A stretch of DNA of 64,000 nt from Nostoc sp. NOS(2021). Its GTDB lineage: Bacteria > Cyanobacteriota > Cyanobacteriia > Cyanobacteriales > Nostocaceae. A model generated the notes under the pieces. That model saw only the letters and a list, made by a program, of their open reading frames with translations. It searched no databases and was not told the origin of the DNA. How positions within the stretch are numbered: position 1 is the stretch's first letter; each line of letters opens with the position of its first letter. A program made the position numbers and the translations under genes. Where the stretch lies: NCBI RefSeq assembly GCF_017115025.1, contig NZ_JABXKM010000329.1, positions 27,901 through 91,900 on the forward strand, written 5' to 3'. Shown piece after piece: positions 45,128 through 54,444 of this stretch.

Positions 45128-47701
45128 TTATCTCAAATCATCTGAGTCAGAAATCGCGGCAATTTCTGAAAGAATCTGTAACCAAGTAGGAATTGCTATC
45201 TCAGATGGCAATTCCCCAGCCGCCAAATATCTCAGCAAAGTTTCTTTTTTTGAAAGGTTTTGCAAACTAGGAATAATTTGATCCAAAATGCCTTCTAGTT
45301 CGGAATTAATTTGCTGATTAACTTCGCTAACATACTGCACAAGATGAAGACTAGCGCTAGCAGTGATTTCATCTCGCAGTCGCAGTACTAAAAGTTGGTG
45401 ATTGCTCGATCTGGGTAAGCCTTGGCTTTTCTCTGGTGCCCAATCAAAGATTTGACCAACGTTGTGTTTATCGTCTTGACGCGCTAAAGGAAAAATGATT
45501 TCGGGTGCAACGGTTTTGTCTTTACTACTAATTTCGGAGATGATTGCTTCTTTCCATTCGTTAGGATCGCATCCTAGTAATAATTTGTAAAAGATATCAG
45601 CATCTTCAAAACCAAATTTTTCTTCGATTTCTTGCTCCATTTCTGGATGGAAAATTGCCTGCAATTGTTCGCGTTCTGGGGCGACATGATTTGACAATTG
45701 GTTTAACAAATCTACCACTGCTTGCTGGATGCGATCGCGGGCAAAATCTTCTACTTCTTTAACGGTTTTCTCAAAGACTGGATAAAAATCATCGCTCTTA
45801 GTCGGAAGGGAACTATTTACGCGGTTTCCCCGATCAAATAATTTCCCGGCTGCACCTTTAGATTCTGCCAGAGCGATCGCTCCATTGTTGGCTTTGTTGA
45901 AGAGTAAAGTCCACTGGTTCCAATTAAGGATTCTAAAGGTGAGTTCGTCTTTCACTACATCGCTGACAACAACACCGCGCCGGTCTTTGAGTGGTTCTTT
46001 CCCTAAATCTTTTTGAAAATTCCTGTAGATTTTATCCAAGCTTTCGAGGACAAAGCGCAACTCGATAAAAGCGGGACTATCGCCTGTGGGGATGCCTTGC
46101 TCGTGAATTTCATCTATGATGTCCTTCAAGTGATCTTGTTGCTGACTCACCACATCAGCAGCTCTCCGAGTATCTTCATACAATTGCTTCAGACCATGAG
46201 TAGCTACGTGGGTTTGAATCAATTCCCGCAGCTTACTAAGTCCCCCATCTTGAGCAAAGTAACCTAGCTGTCTGCCTAAATAACTGCGGGGATCAGATTC
46301 TAGCAGCCCTTCACTTAAGCGCTCCCATTTCTCTTGTAGCCGTTTAGACCGATCTAAGTAATCAGGATAGTCTAAGTTAGCCAAAAACTCTGGAGAGCCT
46401 GCTTTGACTGTAGTAGAACGTTTTGCTAATTCAGCCAGTCCCAACAGTGGCGACAGTAAAACGATGCGGTCTTTTTGGGTTGTAAACGCTTCTGCACCAT
46501 CAATGGTAGTTTGCAGAACTTTGAGTTTTTGGAAAACCGTTTCTTCGTGCAAATGACTATTAGCTGGGCTATATTCAATCAGTTGGTCAAGTTCTCTTTC
46601 GCCACCCTCACTGTCTAAAGGTAGTTGATCGAAGCGACCCACACCGACGAGAATTAAATCTTTCAGGTCTTGTCCCGGTCGCTGCTGCTGCATCATCGTA
46701 AAGATTTTATTGGCGCGATCGCTACCGGGAGATTTACCATTTAGCAGTACTAAAATCGTCTGTACTTCTGCCAATTCCCGCAGTGACAAAAAGGTATCTC
46801 TAGCCCCCGAATTAGCAGCCCCCAATCCTGGAAAGTCAATGAGAATAAATTTAGCTGCGCCGGTAAAATCCCAAATTTCCCGTGAGATTTTCACATCTAT
46901 ATCTACGCGGCGGATGAGTGGGAAACTGTTTTGCAATAACTTTGTTGGTAGCCTCTGGGGTGGACTTGGTAATCGGATGTGTGCTGGCGGTAGATCCTCA
47001 AATTTCAGAGTTTGGATTGCCATTGGCTGTTCGACTAGCTGTAGCCCCTCGCGGGCGGTGGTAGCATCAATCTGGTAGCGGACGCCACACATAACTTCCC
47101 CATAAGCGTGATAAGCCCGCAGGAATAATACCAACTCCCGGAGTAAATAACGTAGCTCCAAATTGTTACTACTATTCCATGCTTCCTCACACCAGCTAAT
47201 AATATCTTTACCAGAGTTGAGTTTCGATACTGGTATAGGAGGAAGCCCGGCTGCTGTTGTTCGTTTATTGGCTTCCCCTAGCATGAAGCGTAGACACTCA
47301 TGTACTCCTTCATGAGAAAGATAATCTACAGTAAAATTACTTAATTGCGTTGTTGTAAAGCCATCTTGCGGTATGATATGTATGGCAGTAACATTACCTG
47401 TAGTAGGGTTTTCACTGACTGGCAAAGCATCTGCATATCCAATTAGACTGCCTAAAAGTAAGGTTTTCCCACTACTGAATTCCCCCATCACACCAATTTT
47501 CACAGGCGAAGTTGCCAGGTCTACAGTTTTCTGGGCAGCTGACCGCAGACGAAGGAGACAGTCATCAAGACTTGCTGGAACCCAATCTTCTTGTTTAGAA
47601 GGGGACTGGGGTACAGAATCTATCTTTCTGAGGATGAATTCGCCGTACTCCTTAAAACGGCCCAGTTTATCTGGTTCCATAGAGTAGTTTCCGCCTAACA
47701 T
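45128..47701 (-). CDS. Dynamin-like large GTPase
   Basis: An 857-residue protein. The G1 motif GEFSSGKT is at residues 73-80, a Thr switch follows in SENPTTGNVTAIH, G3 is DFPGLGAANSGARD near 290, and G4 is LVGVGRFDQLP (RxD form as in bacterial dynamins) near 345. The long helical remainder, with coiled-coil stretches, fits the stalk and assembly regions. A short hydrophobic paddle cannot be identified. Bacterial dynamins remodel or protect membranes, some against phage. ATG 47701 has AGGA 5 bases upstream. It is the first gene of the minus-strand cluster ending with the unknown protein at 39476. Confidence 0.82.
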   Translation of the reverse strand: MLGGNYSMEPDKLGRFKEYGEFILRKIDSVPQSPSKQEDWVPASLDDCLLRLRSAAQKTVDLATSPVKIGVMGEFSSGKTLLLGSLIGYADALPVSENPTTGNVTAIHIIPQDGFTTTQLSNFTVDYLSHEGVHECLRFMLGEANKRTTAAGLPPIPVSKLNSGKDIISWCEEAWNSSNNLELRYLLRELVLFLRAYHAYGEVMCGVRYQIDATTAREGLQLVEQPMAIQTLKFEDLPPAHIRLPSPPQRLPTKLLQNSFPLIRRVDIDVKISREIWDFTGAAKFILIDFPGLGAANSGARDTFLSLRELAEVQTILVLLNGKSPGSDRANKIFTMMQQQRPGQDLKDLILVGVGRFDQLPLDSEGGERELDQLIEYSPANSHLHEETVFQKLKVLQTTIDGAEAFTTQKDRIVLLSPLLGLAELAKRSTTVKAGSPEFLANLDYPDYLDRSKRLQEKWERLSEGLLESDPRSYLGRQLGYFAQDGGLSKLRELIQTHVATHGLKQLYEDTRRAADVVSQQQDHLKDIIDEIHEQGIPTGDSPAFIELRFVLESLDKIYRNFQKDLGKEPLKDRRGVVVSDVVKDELTFRILNWNQWTLLFNKANNGAIALAESKGAAGKLFDRGNRVNSSLPTKSDDFYPVFEKTVKEVEDFARDRIQQAVVDLLNQLSNHVAPEREQLQAIFHPEMEQEIEEKFGFEDADIFYKLLLGCDPNEWKEAIISEISSKDKTVAPEIIFPLARQDDKHNVGQIFDWAPEKSQGLPRSSNHQLLVLRLRDEITASASLHLVQYVSEVNQQINSELEGILDQIIPSLQNLSKKETLLRYLAAGELPSEIAIPTWLQILSEIAAISDSDDLR

Positions 47702-48090
47702 GAATTCCTGTGAGCTTTATAACATATAAAACGCTATCGCCAGCCATTCTAGCAACCTGTTGATATCACATTTAGCATTTCTCTCATTTTTGGTATCAGC
47801 CGTTTTGAACGACTAAGACAATTTTGAAAAATCGGGTTTTGCTGGAAAAAATAAAAATTAACAAAATATTGATTTGATATGAAATTCTTGAGGATTGTAA
47901 ATTTTTTATCAAGACGTAACTGCCTCATGGAGAATCATGTAGTTTCTGTGAAGCAGAATCAGATTTTTGAGCAATGTGATTACATAAACAATATGAATTT
48001 AGAGATGATTTAAATAAGAAAGCTGGTTAAGCAACTTTTCCATACATGGGTATTTTAAATTTCACTAAAAATATGAAACTAATCTTAATG
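47702..48090. other. AT-rich gap, nothing recognised
   Basis: About 390 bases between divergent units. It is AT-rich and contains no convincing ORF, repeat or RNA. Promoters for the dynamin-like gene lie in the left part. Confidence 0.4.
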
Positions 48091-48174
48091 ATATTTTAGA
48101 TATAGCTGCACCACGGTTTGTAGTAGATGGCAGCTTTGTCGGTTACATCGGTTATTGTGTAGATATAACAGAAG
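48080..48174 (+). pseudogene. PAS-domain remnant cut by a MITE
   Basis: One frame encodes ILDIAAPRFVVDGSFVGYIG followed by YCVDITE, the classic end of a PAS domain (GxFxGYIGxCxDITE). It is preceded by a TAA a few codons upstream and is cut at 48174 by the element 48175-48342. When that element and one copy of its target duplication are removed, DITE reads directly in frame into the histidine-kinase ORF (VTIVGSKPIL...), so this was part of that gene. Confidence 0.75.
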
Positions 48175-48342
48175 CTTGGTGGTGCAGAAAACTCCTGAAA
48201 CCCTTATGGATAAATAATTTTTAGTGAGACAGCATTTTAGACATCTCCGTAAAAGTCCAACGAGGACAATGGGTTTCAGCCGATATTTTGACTACACAGG
48301 CTTCTCATCATTAGACTCAAAAAAGTTTTCTGCACCACCAAG
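48175..48342. mobile_element. MITE with 19-bp perfect ends and 9-bp target duplication
   Basis: Terminal inverted repeats are CTTGGTGGTGCAGAAAACT (48175-48193) and its exact complement (48324-48342). TAACAGAAG is present on both flanks (48166-48174 and 48343-48351), a perfect 9-base target duplication. The element is 168 bases long and non-coding. It was inserted in the 5' part of a PAS-containing kinase gene. Confidence 0.9.
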
Positions 48343-48395
48343 TAACAGAAGTGACGATAGTGGGAAGCAAACCTATCCTGACGGAAAGCTACTCG

Positions 48396-50852
48396 ATGTC
48401 TACCAATTTTTCTCATCGCCTACGTAAAACTACAGAAAAAACACAGGCGGCAGAATTCAAAAACGCACTGGAGCAACTGCAATCTGAGACTGCAAAACGC
48501 CAAGCAGTTGAAGCACAGTTACACCAAAAAACATCAGAATTTGCAGCGGTTTTGCAAGTGCTGCCTGATTTATACTTTCGTCTTGATGCTGATGGAATTA
48601 TTCTGGATTACAAGCAAGGATTGATGAAGAATCTGTATATTCCAACAGGAGATTGTCAGGGCAAGAGTTTGCGAGAATGCCTACCGACTGCTGTAGGCGA
48701 TCGCTTCCACCAAGCAATAACTCAAGTAGTTGAAACTCAATATGAAGTCAGTTTTGAATCTACCTTACCACTATCAGCAGGGAACAATAATTTTGAAGCT
48801 AGGTTATTACCATTACCAGACCAGCAAATCATAGTTCTTGTCCGCGACACTAGCGACAACATCCAAGCAGCATTAGAAGCTCTAGCAGAACTAGCACATT
48901 TAGCAAATTTTCGTGCCGATGTAGACGCGGCACTTGCCCAAAGTGACAACTTACAGAACATGATGCGCCTCTGCACTGAGGCTTTAGTTGAACATCTTGA
49001 TGCAGCCTTTGCTCGCATCTGGATACTGAACAAACAAGACAATGTATTAGAGTTGCAAGTCAGTTCGGGGATGTACACTCATATTAATGGACTCCATAAA
49101 CGTGTGCCAGTCGGTCAATTCAAAATTGGTTTGATTGCCGAAGAGGGCAAACCCCACCTAACTAACTCTGTGCAGACAGATGCCCGCGTGGGTAACAAAG
49201 AGTGGGCACAGCGAGAGGGTATGGTCGCCTTCGCTGGCTATCCCCTGATTGTTGAAGATGAAACTGTCGGGGTGATAGCCATGTTTGCCCGCCAAACATT
49301 GACAGAATCAACTTTCACAGCCCTGGAATTTGCCGCCCAGGAGATTGCTATTGGCATCAAGCGCAAACAAGCAGAAATTGCACTCAGAGAAAGCGCCCAG
49401 CGAGAAGCACTAATCAATCGTCTTTCTAGTCAGATTCGGGCTTCTTTGGATGTCAATCACATTGTGGAAACCGCAGTGCAGGAGATTCGCAACTTATTCC
49501 AAATCGATCGCTGCGCTTTCTTGTGGTATCGGCAGGACGCTGATGTACCATACTGGGATAAAGTATACGAGGTGAAAAGTTCCTTTTTCCCCTGTTTGCT
49601 TAACGACCAAGCAACTAATGCAGAAATTGAACTAATCGCAACCAAAACCTTGAACAGAGAAATCATCTGCATTAATGATGCTGAGACTGTGGACGATCGC
49701 ACTACACGCCAGTTTATGCAGGATTTTGGTTTCACTGCCTTTATGTCGCTGCCCGTACACACTCAATCTGGCGAAATTGGCACATTTAGCTGTGGTTATT
49801 GTAGTGGCTTCCGTCCTTGGCTGGACAACGAAGTAGAATTACTACAAGCAGTTACAGTTCAACTAGCGATCGCTATTGACCAAGCTAAACTTTACACCCA
49901 AAGTCGCATCGCTGCCCAAACTGCCCAAGACAAAGCCCAGCAACTAGAAGCGGCATTGCTAGAACTTCAACAAACCCAAGCGCAACTGATTCAAACTGAA
50001 AAAATGTCCAGTTTAGGACAATTGGTTGCAGGTATTGCCCACGAAATTAATAATCCCGTCAATTTTATCTACGGCAATATTAGCCACGCCCGTGAATATA
50101 CCAAAGATTTGCTGCACTTGGTAGAACTTTATCAACAGAGTTACTGCCCACCAACACCAGAGATTCACCAACAAATCTACGCCATAGATTTAGACTTTAT
50201 CAAGCACGATTTACCCAAAATCCTCGATTCTATGAAGATGGGAGCCGAACGCATTCGGCAGATTGTCCTATCTTTACGCAATTTTTCTCGCCTTGATGAA
50301 GACGGTATGAAAGCAGTGGATATTCATCAAGGTATGGATAGCACCTTGCTGCTACTGCAAAATCGCCTGAAAGCCAAACCAGGACATCCCGAAATCCAAG
50401 TAATCCGAGACTACGGCAACCTGCCACCGGTAGTGTGTCACGCTGGACAGATGAATCAGGTGTTTATGAATTTGTTGGCAAATGCGATCGATGCTTTAGA
50501 AGAGTCATTTGTCATTAGTCATTTGTCATTAGTAAACAACACTGAACAAAGGACAAATGACCAAGGACAAATGACTTTTCCCCAGATTCGCATTCGCACC
50601 CTCATCCAAGAAGACCGTGTAATCATTAGCATTGCCGACAATGGCCCAGGCATGACTGAGGAAGTACGCAAACGCCTATTTGACCCCTTCTTCACTACAA
50701 AACCTGTGGGTAAAGGCACGGGTATGGGGTTATCAATTAGCTACCAAATTGTTGTCAAAAAACACTGTGGGCAAATCCAATGTATTTCAGCACTAGGAGA
50801 AGGTGCCGAGTTTGTCATCGTGATTCCACTACAGGAGCAAGCCTCAACGTAG
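48396..50852 (+). CDS. Sensor histidine kinase (PAS-GAF-GAF-HisKA-HATPase)
   Basis: About 818 residues from ATG 48396 (the frame is open from 48351). The domains are: a PAS (FAAVLQVLPDLYFRLDADGI), a first GAF (residues about 170-320, RADVDAALAQSDNLQNMMRL ... GVIAMFARQTL), a second GAF (345-510, INRLSSQIRASLDVNHIVET ... DRCAFLWY), and a coiled linker. The H-box is LGQLVAGIAHEINNPVNFIY, and the ATPase has NAIDAL, DNGPGM, and GKGTGMGLSISYQIV. Soluble, no membrane segments. The original N-terminal PAS was lost by MITE insertion. A 72-base repeat-derived insert lies in the ATPase domain (50504-50575). No response regulator is adjacent. Confidence 0.9.
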   Translation: MSTNFSHRLRKTTEKTQAAEFKNALEQLQSETAKRQAVEAQLHQKTSEFAAVLQVLPDLYFRLDADGIILDYKQGLMKNLYIPTGDCQGKSLRECLPTAVGDRFHQAITQVVETQYEVSFESTLPLSAGNNNFEARLLPLPDQQIIVLVRDTSDNIQAALEALAELAHLANFRADVDAALAQSDNLQNMMRLCTEALVEHLDAAFARIWILNKQDNVLELQVSSGMYTHINGLHKRVPVGQFKIGLIAEEGKPHLTNSVQTDARVGNKEWAQREGMVAFAGYPLIVEDETVGVIAMFARQTLTESTFTALEFAAQEIAIGIKRKQAEIALRESAQREALINRLSSQIRASLDVNHIVETAVQEIRNLFQIDRCAFLWYRQDADVPYWDKVYEVKSSFFPCLLNDQATNAEIELIATKTLNREIICINDAETVDDRTTRQFMQDFGFTAFMSLPVHTQSGEIGTFSCGYCSGFRPWLDNEVELLQAVTVQLAIAIDQAKLYTQSRIAAQTAQDKAQQLEAALLELQQTQAQLIQTEKMSSLGQLVAGIAHEINNPVNFIYGNISHAREYTKDLLHLVELYQQSYCPPTPEIHQQIYAIDLDFIKHDLPKILDSMKMGAERIRQIVLSLRNFSRLDEDGMKAVDIHQGMDSTLLLLQNRLKAKPGHPEIQVIRDYGNLPPVVCHAGQMNQVFMNLLANAIDALEESFVISHLSLVNNTEQRTNDQGQMTFPQIRIRTLIQEDRVIISIADNGPGMTEEVRKRLFDPFFTTKPVGKGTGMGLSISYQIVVKKHCGQIQCISALGEGAEFVIVIPLQEQAST
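50504..50575. repeat. In-frame STRR insertion inside the kinase ATPase domain
   Basis: GTCATTTGTCATTAGTCATT ... GGACAAATGACCAAGGACAA is the GTCATTW/AAATGAC short repeat normally found between genes. It occupies 72 bases (24 codons) between NAIDALEE and PQIRIRT and leaves the frame open, encoding a polar loop. Confidence 0.85.
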
Positions 50853-50856
50853 ATAT

Positions 50857-50911
50857 AGCAACGGACAAGAAGGTTAGGACATTAACTGATGATAAAACCT
50901 ATATACAAACA
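50857..50911. repeat. 55-bp direct repeat, copy 1
   Basis: Identical over 55 bases to 63946-64000, beginning AGCAACGGACAAGAAGGTTA, in the same orientation. It lies just after the histidine-kinase stop. It may be the end of a mobile element or a dispersed intergenic repeat. Confidence 0.9.
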
Positions 50912-51226
50912 GACTTTCAACCCAGTCCCCAGTAAAGAGTCCCCAGTCCCCTGCTATATCACATAACCTTAACCTAGTCTTAATAAAAATTTAACCTATT
51001 GGTTGTTAACTAAGATTAATTCGCTTTTTGCTGCAACATTTGAACCCCCCAACAACCTGAAATTTGCAGGAATTGGGGGGATTATTTCTCCTACTATAGG
51101 GAATTAGGAGTTCAATTGATTGAAAAACGTTGTAATGGTAGTACTATCCTTTGCGTAGGCGTAGACCAACCCAGGCATCGCTCCTTTGAAAAAAATCCCT
51201 AAGTACAAATAAAATAGAAGGCTGGG
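50912..51226. other. Non-coding gap with hairpin
   Basis: Contains AGTCCCCAGT-type short repeats (about 50930-50950), a hairpin CCCCCCAA (51045-51052) / TTGGGGGG (51073-51080) followed by ATTATTT, which could terminate plus-strand transcripts, and a GCGTAGGCGTAGACC repeat fragment near 51154. No gene is present. Confidence 0.5.
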
Positions 51227-51949
51227 ATGATACAACCCCAAAGTCAAAATAGTATCACCTACACACGCGTTATCCACCTAAGTCATGTAATTGACATAGA
51301 TATTCCCCAATGGTCTGGAGATCCCACAGTAGAATTTGAAACTGTGGCTGAACTAAATAATGATGGCTACTACCTCCGACGTTTCTCCTTGGGGGAACAT
51401 AGCGCTACCCATATCAACGCCCCTAACAGTTTTCATAGTTCTGCTGTGGGAATTGACCAATATCCCGCCCAGTCTTTGGTTGTACCTGCGGTGGTCATAG
51501 ATATTCGCCCAGCCACAGCGGTTAATCCTGATTATGCCCTGACTATTGCTGATGTTCTGGCTTGGGAAGAACAATACGGTGAAATTTCTGCTGGCTGCGT
51601 AGTTATACTGAATACTGGATGGCAAAAAAAGTGGTTTGATAAAAGTGCATTCCTCAATCATGATGCTCAAGGAATTGCTCACTTTCCTGGGTTTGGCAGC
51701 GATGCGACTCAATTTTTACTGAATGAACGGCAAATTTCTGGGGTGGGAATTGATACTCATGGTGTAGACCCTGGACAGGATAATAGTTTTGCGATTAACC
51801 GCCTAGTTTTAGAACAACCGCGCATTGTGTTGGAAAATCTCACCAATTTGGATCAACTGCCACCTAAAGGTACTACTCTAGCGATCGCAGTTCTGAGATT
51901 GCGTGGTGGTTCTGGTTCTCCTGTGGGGGTGTTGGCTTTCGTGCCTTAA
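51227..51949 (+). CDS. Cyclase / kynurenine formamidase-like metal hydrolase
   Basis: A 240-residue protein of the cyclase family. The metal-binding signature GEHSATHINAPNSF (residues about 60-73) corresponds to HxxTHxDxP, and the later block GVGIDTHGVDPGQDNSFAIN is also typical. Family members hydrolyse formylkynurenine or related amides and lactones with a divalent metal. It begins with ISHVID-type strands (VIHLSHVIDIDIPQWSGDPT). It is followed by an aldehyde dehydrogenase on the same strand after 113 bases; a shared catabolic route is possible but unproven. Confidence 0.85.
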   Translation: MIQPQSQNSITYTRVIHLSHVIDIDIPQWSGDPTVEFETVAELNNDGYYLRRFSLGEHSATHINAPNSFHSSAVGIDQYPAQSLVVPAVVIDIRPATAVNPDYALTIADVLAWEEQYGEISAGCVVILNTGWQKKWFDKSAFLNHDAQGIAHFPGFGSDATQFLLNERQISGVGIDTHGVDPGQDNSFAINRLVLEQPRIVLENLTNLDQLPPKGTTLAIAVLRLRGGSGSPVGVLAFVP

Positions 51950-52062
51950 TTTTTATATCGATATTTGGTTCTCACACCAATTTCCTAAACTTGAGGATAA
52001 CCTAGAAAGCAAGCAAACTTAATACACAAGTTTCAGTGGATCATCAGCCGGAGATTTTCAAA

Positions 52063-53559
52063 ATGACAACTCCGCTATCTTGCCGCAATTACATAGACGG
52101 TCAATGGTTGAGTGCTGGAGAGGAAGCAACCCTAGAAAGTCGCAACCCTGCTGACAAAACCGAAGTGGTTGCCACATTTCCCCGTTCTCAATTTCAGGAT
52201 GTAGATATAGCAGTAGCCGCCGCCCGTAAAGCCTACCGCAGTTGGCGCACAGTCCCAGCCCCAGCTAGGGCAGAATACATCTTTCGCGTCGGAGAAATAT
52301 TACTTCAGCATAAAGAAGAACTTGCCCAGTTAATCAGTCGGGAAATGGGTAAACCCTTGACAGAAGCCAGGGGAGATGTGCAAGAAGGTATTGACTGCGC
52401 CTTTTACAGTGCTGGCGAAGGGCGGCGACTATTTGGGCAAACCACACCGTCGGAAATGTCCAATAAATTCGCCATGACTGTGCGGATGCCCATAGGAGTT
52501 TGTGCCTTAATTACTCCCTGGAATTTCCCTGTGGCAATTCCTTGCTGGAAAGCTATGCCAGCCTTGGTGTGTGGCAATACAGTCATCCTCAAACCTGCCG
52601 AAGATACCTCCGCCTGTGCAACTAAATTGATTGAAATTTTCCAACAAGCAGGTTTACCACCAGGAGTAATTAACTTGGTGCATGGTGTGGGAGAGGAGGC
52701 GGGGAAAGCTTTAGTTGAGCATCCTAATGTAGATTTGGTATCGTTTACTGGTTCTTCAGAAACGGGTGCCTTTGTCGGCGCTACTTGCGGACGCACTCAC
52801 AAGCGTGTCTGTTTGGAAATGGGTGGTAAAAACGCTCAAGTGGTGATGGAAGATGCGGATTTAGAACTTGCTCTCGATGGTGCAGTGTGGGGAGCATTTG
52901 GGACAACAGGTCAACGATGTACGGCTACTAGTCGCCTGATTTTGCATCATGATATCAAGGAAAAATTTACCACTATGCTTTATGAGCGTACCAGTAAGTT
53001 ACGCTTGGGTGCTGGTACTGACCCGAATACAGATATTGGCCCGATTGTCAATGAAAAGCAACTCCAGCAGGTGAGCAGGTATTTGGATATCGCCCGTGAA
53101 GAAGGAGCAAAGGTTTTAATTGGTGGAGAAATTGCCAGTGAAGGCTCATTGAAAAACGGTTATTTCTTTCAACCAACTATTTTGGATGATGTAACTCGTG
53201 ATATGCGAGTTGCTCGTGAAGAGATATTTGGGCCAGTGGTGGTATTAATTGAGGTTAGTTCATTTGAGGAAGCGATCGCAATTCTCAACGATAGCAATTA
53301 TGGTCTTTCTTCTTCAGTTTACACCCGCGATATCAACCGGGCTTTTACTGCCATGCGCGACATCGAAGCAGGTATCACCTATATTAACGGCCCCACTATT
53401 GGGGCAGAGGTACATTTGCCCTTTGGTGGTGTGAAACAAACCGGTAATGGACACCGCGAAGCTGGAACTACTGCTTTGGATGTTTTCACAGAATGGAAAA
53501 GTGTCTATATTGACTTTTCTGGAAGTTTGCAACGCGCTCAGATAGATAACCGCAGTTAA
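52063..53559 (+). CDS. NAD(P)-dependent aldehyde dehydrogenase
   Basis: A 498-residue ALDH superfamily enzyme. It has MRMPIGVCALITPWNFPVAI (cofactor-fold entry), VILKPAEDTS, VSFTGSSETGA, the general base Glu in CLEMGGKNAQVV, catalytic Cys in GTTGQRCTATSRL (near residue 290), and EEIFGPVV. It resembles semialdehyde dehydrogenases (for example alpha-aminoadipic type), oxidising an aldehyde to an acid. ATG 52063 is chosen because CCGGAG precedes it by 9 bases; the GTG at 52036 would add 9 residues. Confidence 0.9.
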   Translation: MTTPLSCRNYIDGQWLSAGEEATLESRNPADKTEVVATFPRSQFQDVDIAVAAARKAYRSWRTVPAPARAEYIFRVGEILLQHKEELAQLISREMGKPLTEARGDVQEGIDCAFYSAGEGRRLFGQTTPSEMSNKFAMTVRMPIGVCALITPWNFPVAIPCWKAMPALVCGNTVILKPAEDTSACATKLIEIFQQAGLPPGVINLVHGVGEEAGKALVEHPNVDLVSFTGSSETGAFVGATCGRTHKRVCLEMGGKNAQVVMEDADLELALDGAVWGAFGTTGQRCTATSRLILHHDIKEKFTTMLYERTSKLRLGAGTDPNTDIGPIVNEKQLQQVSRYLDIAREEGAKVLIGGEIASEGSLKNGYFFQPTILDDVTRDMRVAREEIFGPVVVLIEVSSFEEAIAILNDSNYGLSSSVYTRDINRAFTAMRDIEAGITYINGPTIGAEVHLPFGGVKQTGNGHREAGTTALDVFTEWKSVYIDFSGSLQRAQIDNRS

Positions 53560-53663
53560 TTTCGCAATACAGCGATTTTCAGATAAGTATAAAGAAGACC
53601 TAACCCCCAGCCCCTTGTGTGCGTAAGTCCTATCTAAATAACACGCATTGGACTGCAAAATTT

Positions 53664-53711
53664 GTAGTATCCCCTTGACATTATGTAGAGAGTATACTAC
53701 ATTCGTAGTAT
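53664..53711 (+). promoter_or_regulatory. Putative promoter/operator of the tRNA-like RNA locus
   Basis: TTGACA lies at 53675-53680, and TATACT at 53693-53698 (spacing short) or TACATT at 53698-53703 (17-base spacing) could be the -10. Three copies of GTAGTAT surround it: 53664-53670, inverted 53694-53700, and 53705-53711. The last two form the hairpin/operator ATACTAC-ATTC-GTAGTAT. The symmetry suggests a repressor site controlling the downstream RNAs. A 58-codon ORF (53710-53886) starts here but overlaps RNA element A. Confidence 0.4.
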
Positions 53712-53785
53712 GAAAATAAAGACGACAACAAAAGGCAAAACTAAAACCTCTCAGAAGCTTGACAATTGCATAGATGCCACTGTTT

Positions 53786-53866
53786 GGGGCCGCGATTGGT
53801 GTTCGACTGCTCCGAAGCCAACAAACGGACGGTTGCAGGATTCGGGTTCAATTCCCGACGGCTCCA
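53786..53866 (+). ncRNA. tmRNA/tRNA-like RNA element A
   Basis: An 81-base element. The 5' GGGGCCG (53786-53792) pairs over 7 bp with CGGCTCC (53859-53865), followed by discriminator A. The T-arm is perfect: TCGGG-TTCAATT-CCCGA (53842-53858), directly joined to the acceptor strand as in tRNA. The 5' side reads GATTGGTGTTCGACTGC, like the 5' D-loop of tmRNA (GG..TTCGAC), and lacks a canonical D-arm. The middle gives only short stems (TTCG/CGAA, CTGC/GCAG). I read it as a tRNA-like domain, perhaps derived from tmRNA without the message part. No CCA is encoded. Function unknown. Confidence 0.55.
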
Positions 53867-53931
53867 TTTGCTTTGACTTCTATTGAAGGTTGCAATAACC
53901 TCAATTGGAGCATCGCAATCATGCTTTCCTT

Positions 53932-54141
<210 letters not shown>

Positions 54142-54158
54142 CTAATACGAATTCGTAA

Positions 54159-54380
<222 letters not shown>

Positions 54381-54444
54381 AGGAGGCAGGAGGGAAGAAA
54401 GTTTAAAACATAAACTTTTGCTTCATTTCTAACTGCATAGCTTT

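Noticed and set aside
48224..48427. 67-residue ORF before the histidine kinase
   Set aside because: It spans the MITE right end and the kinase start in another frame.
53710..53886. 58-codon ORF over RNA element A
   Set aside because: It has no ribosome site and overlaps a well-paired tRNA-like structure; mentioned under the promoter entry but not called as a gene.
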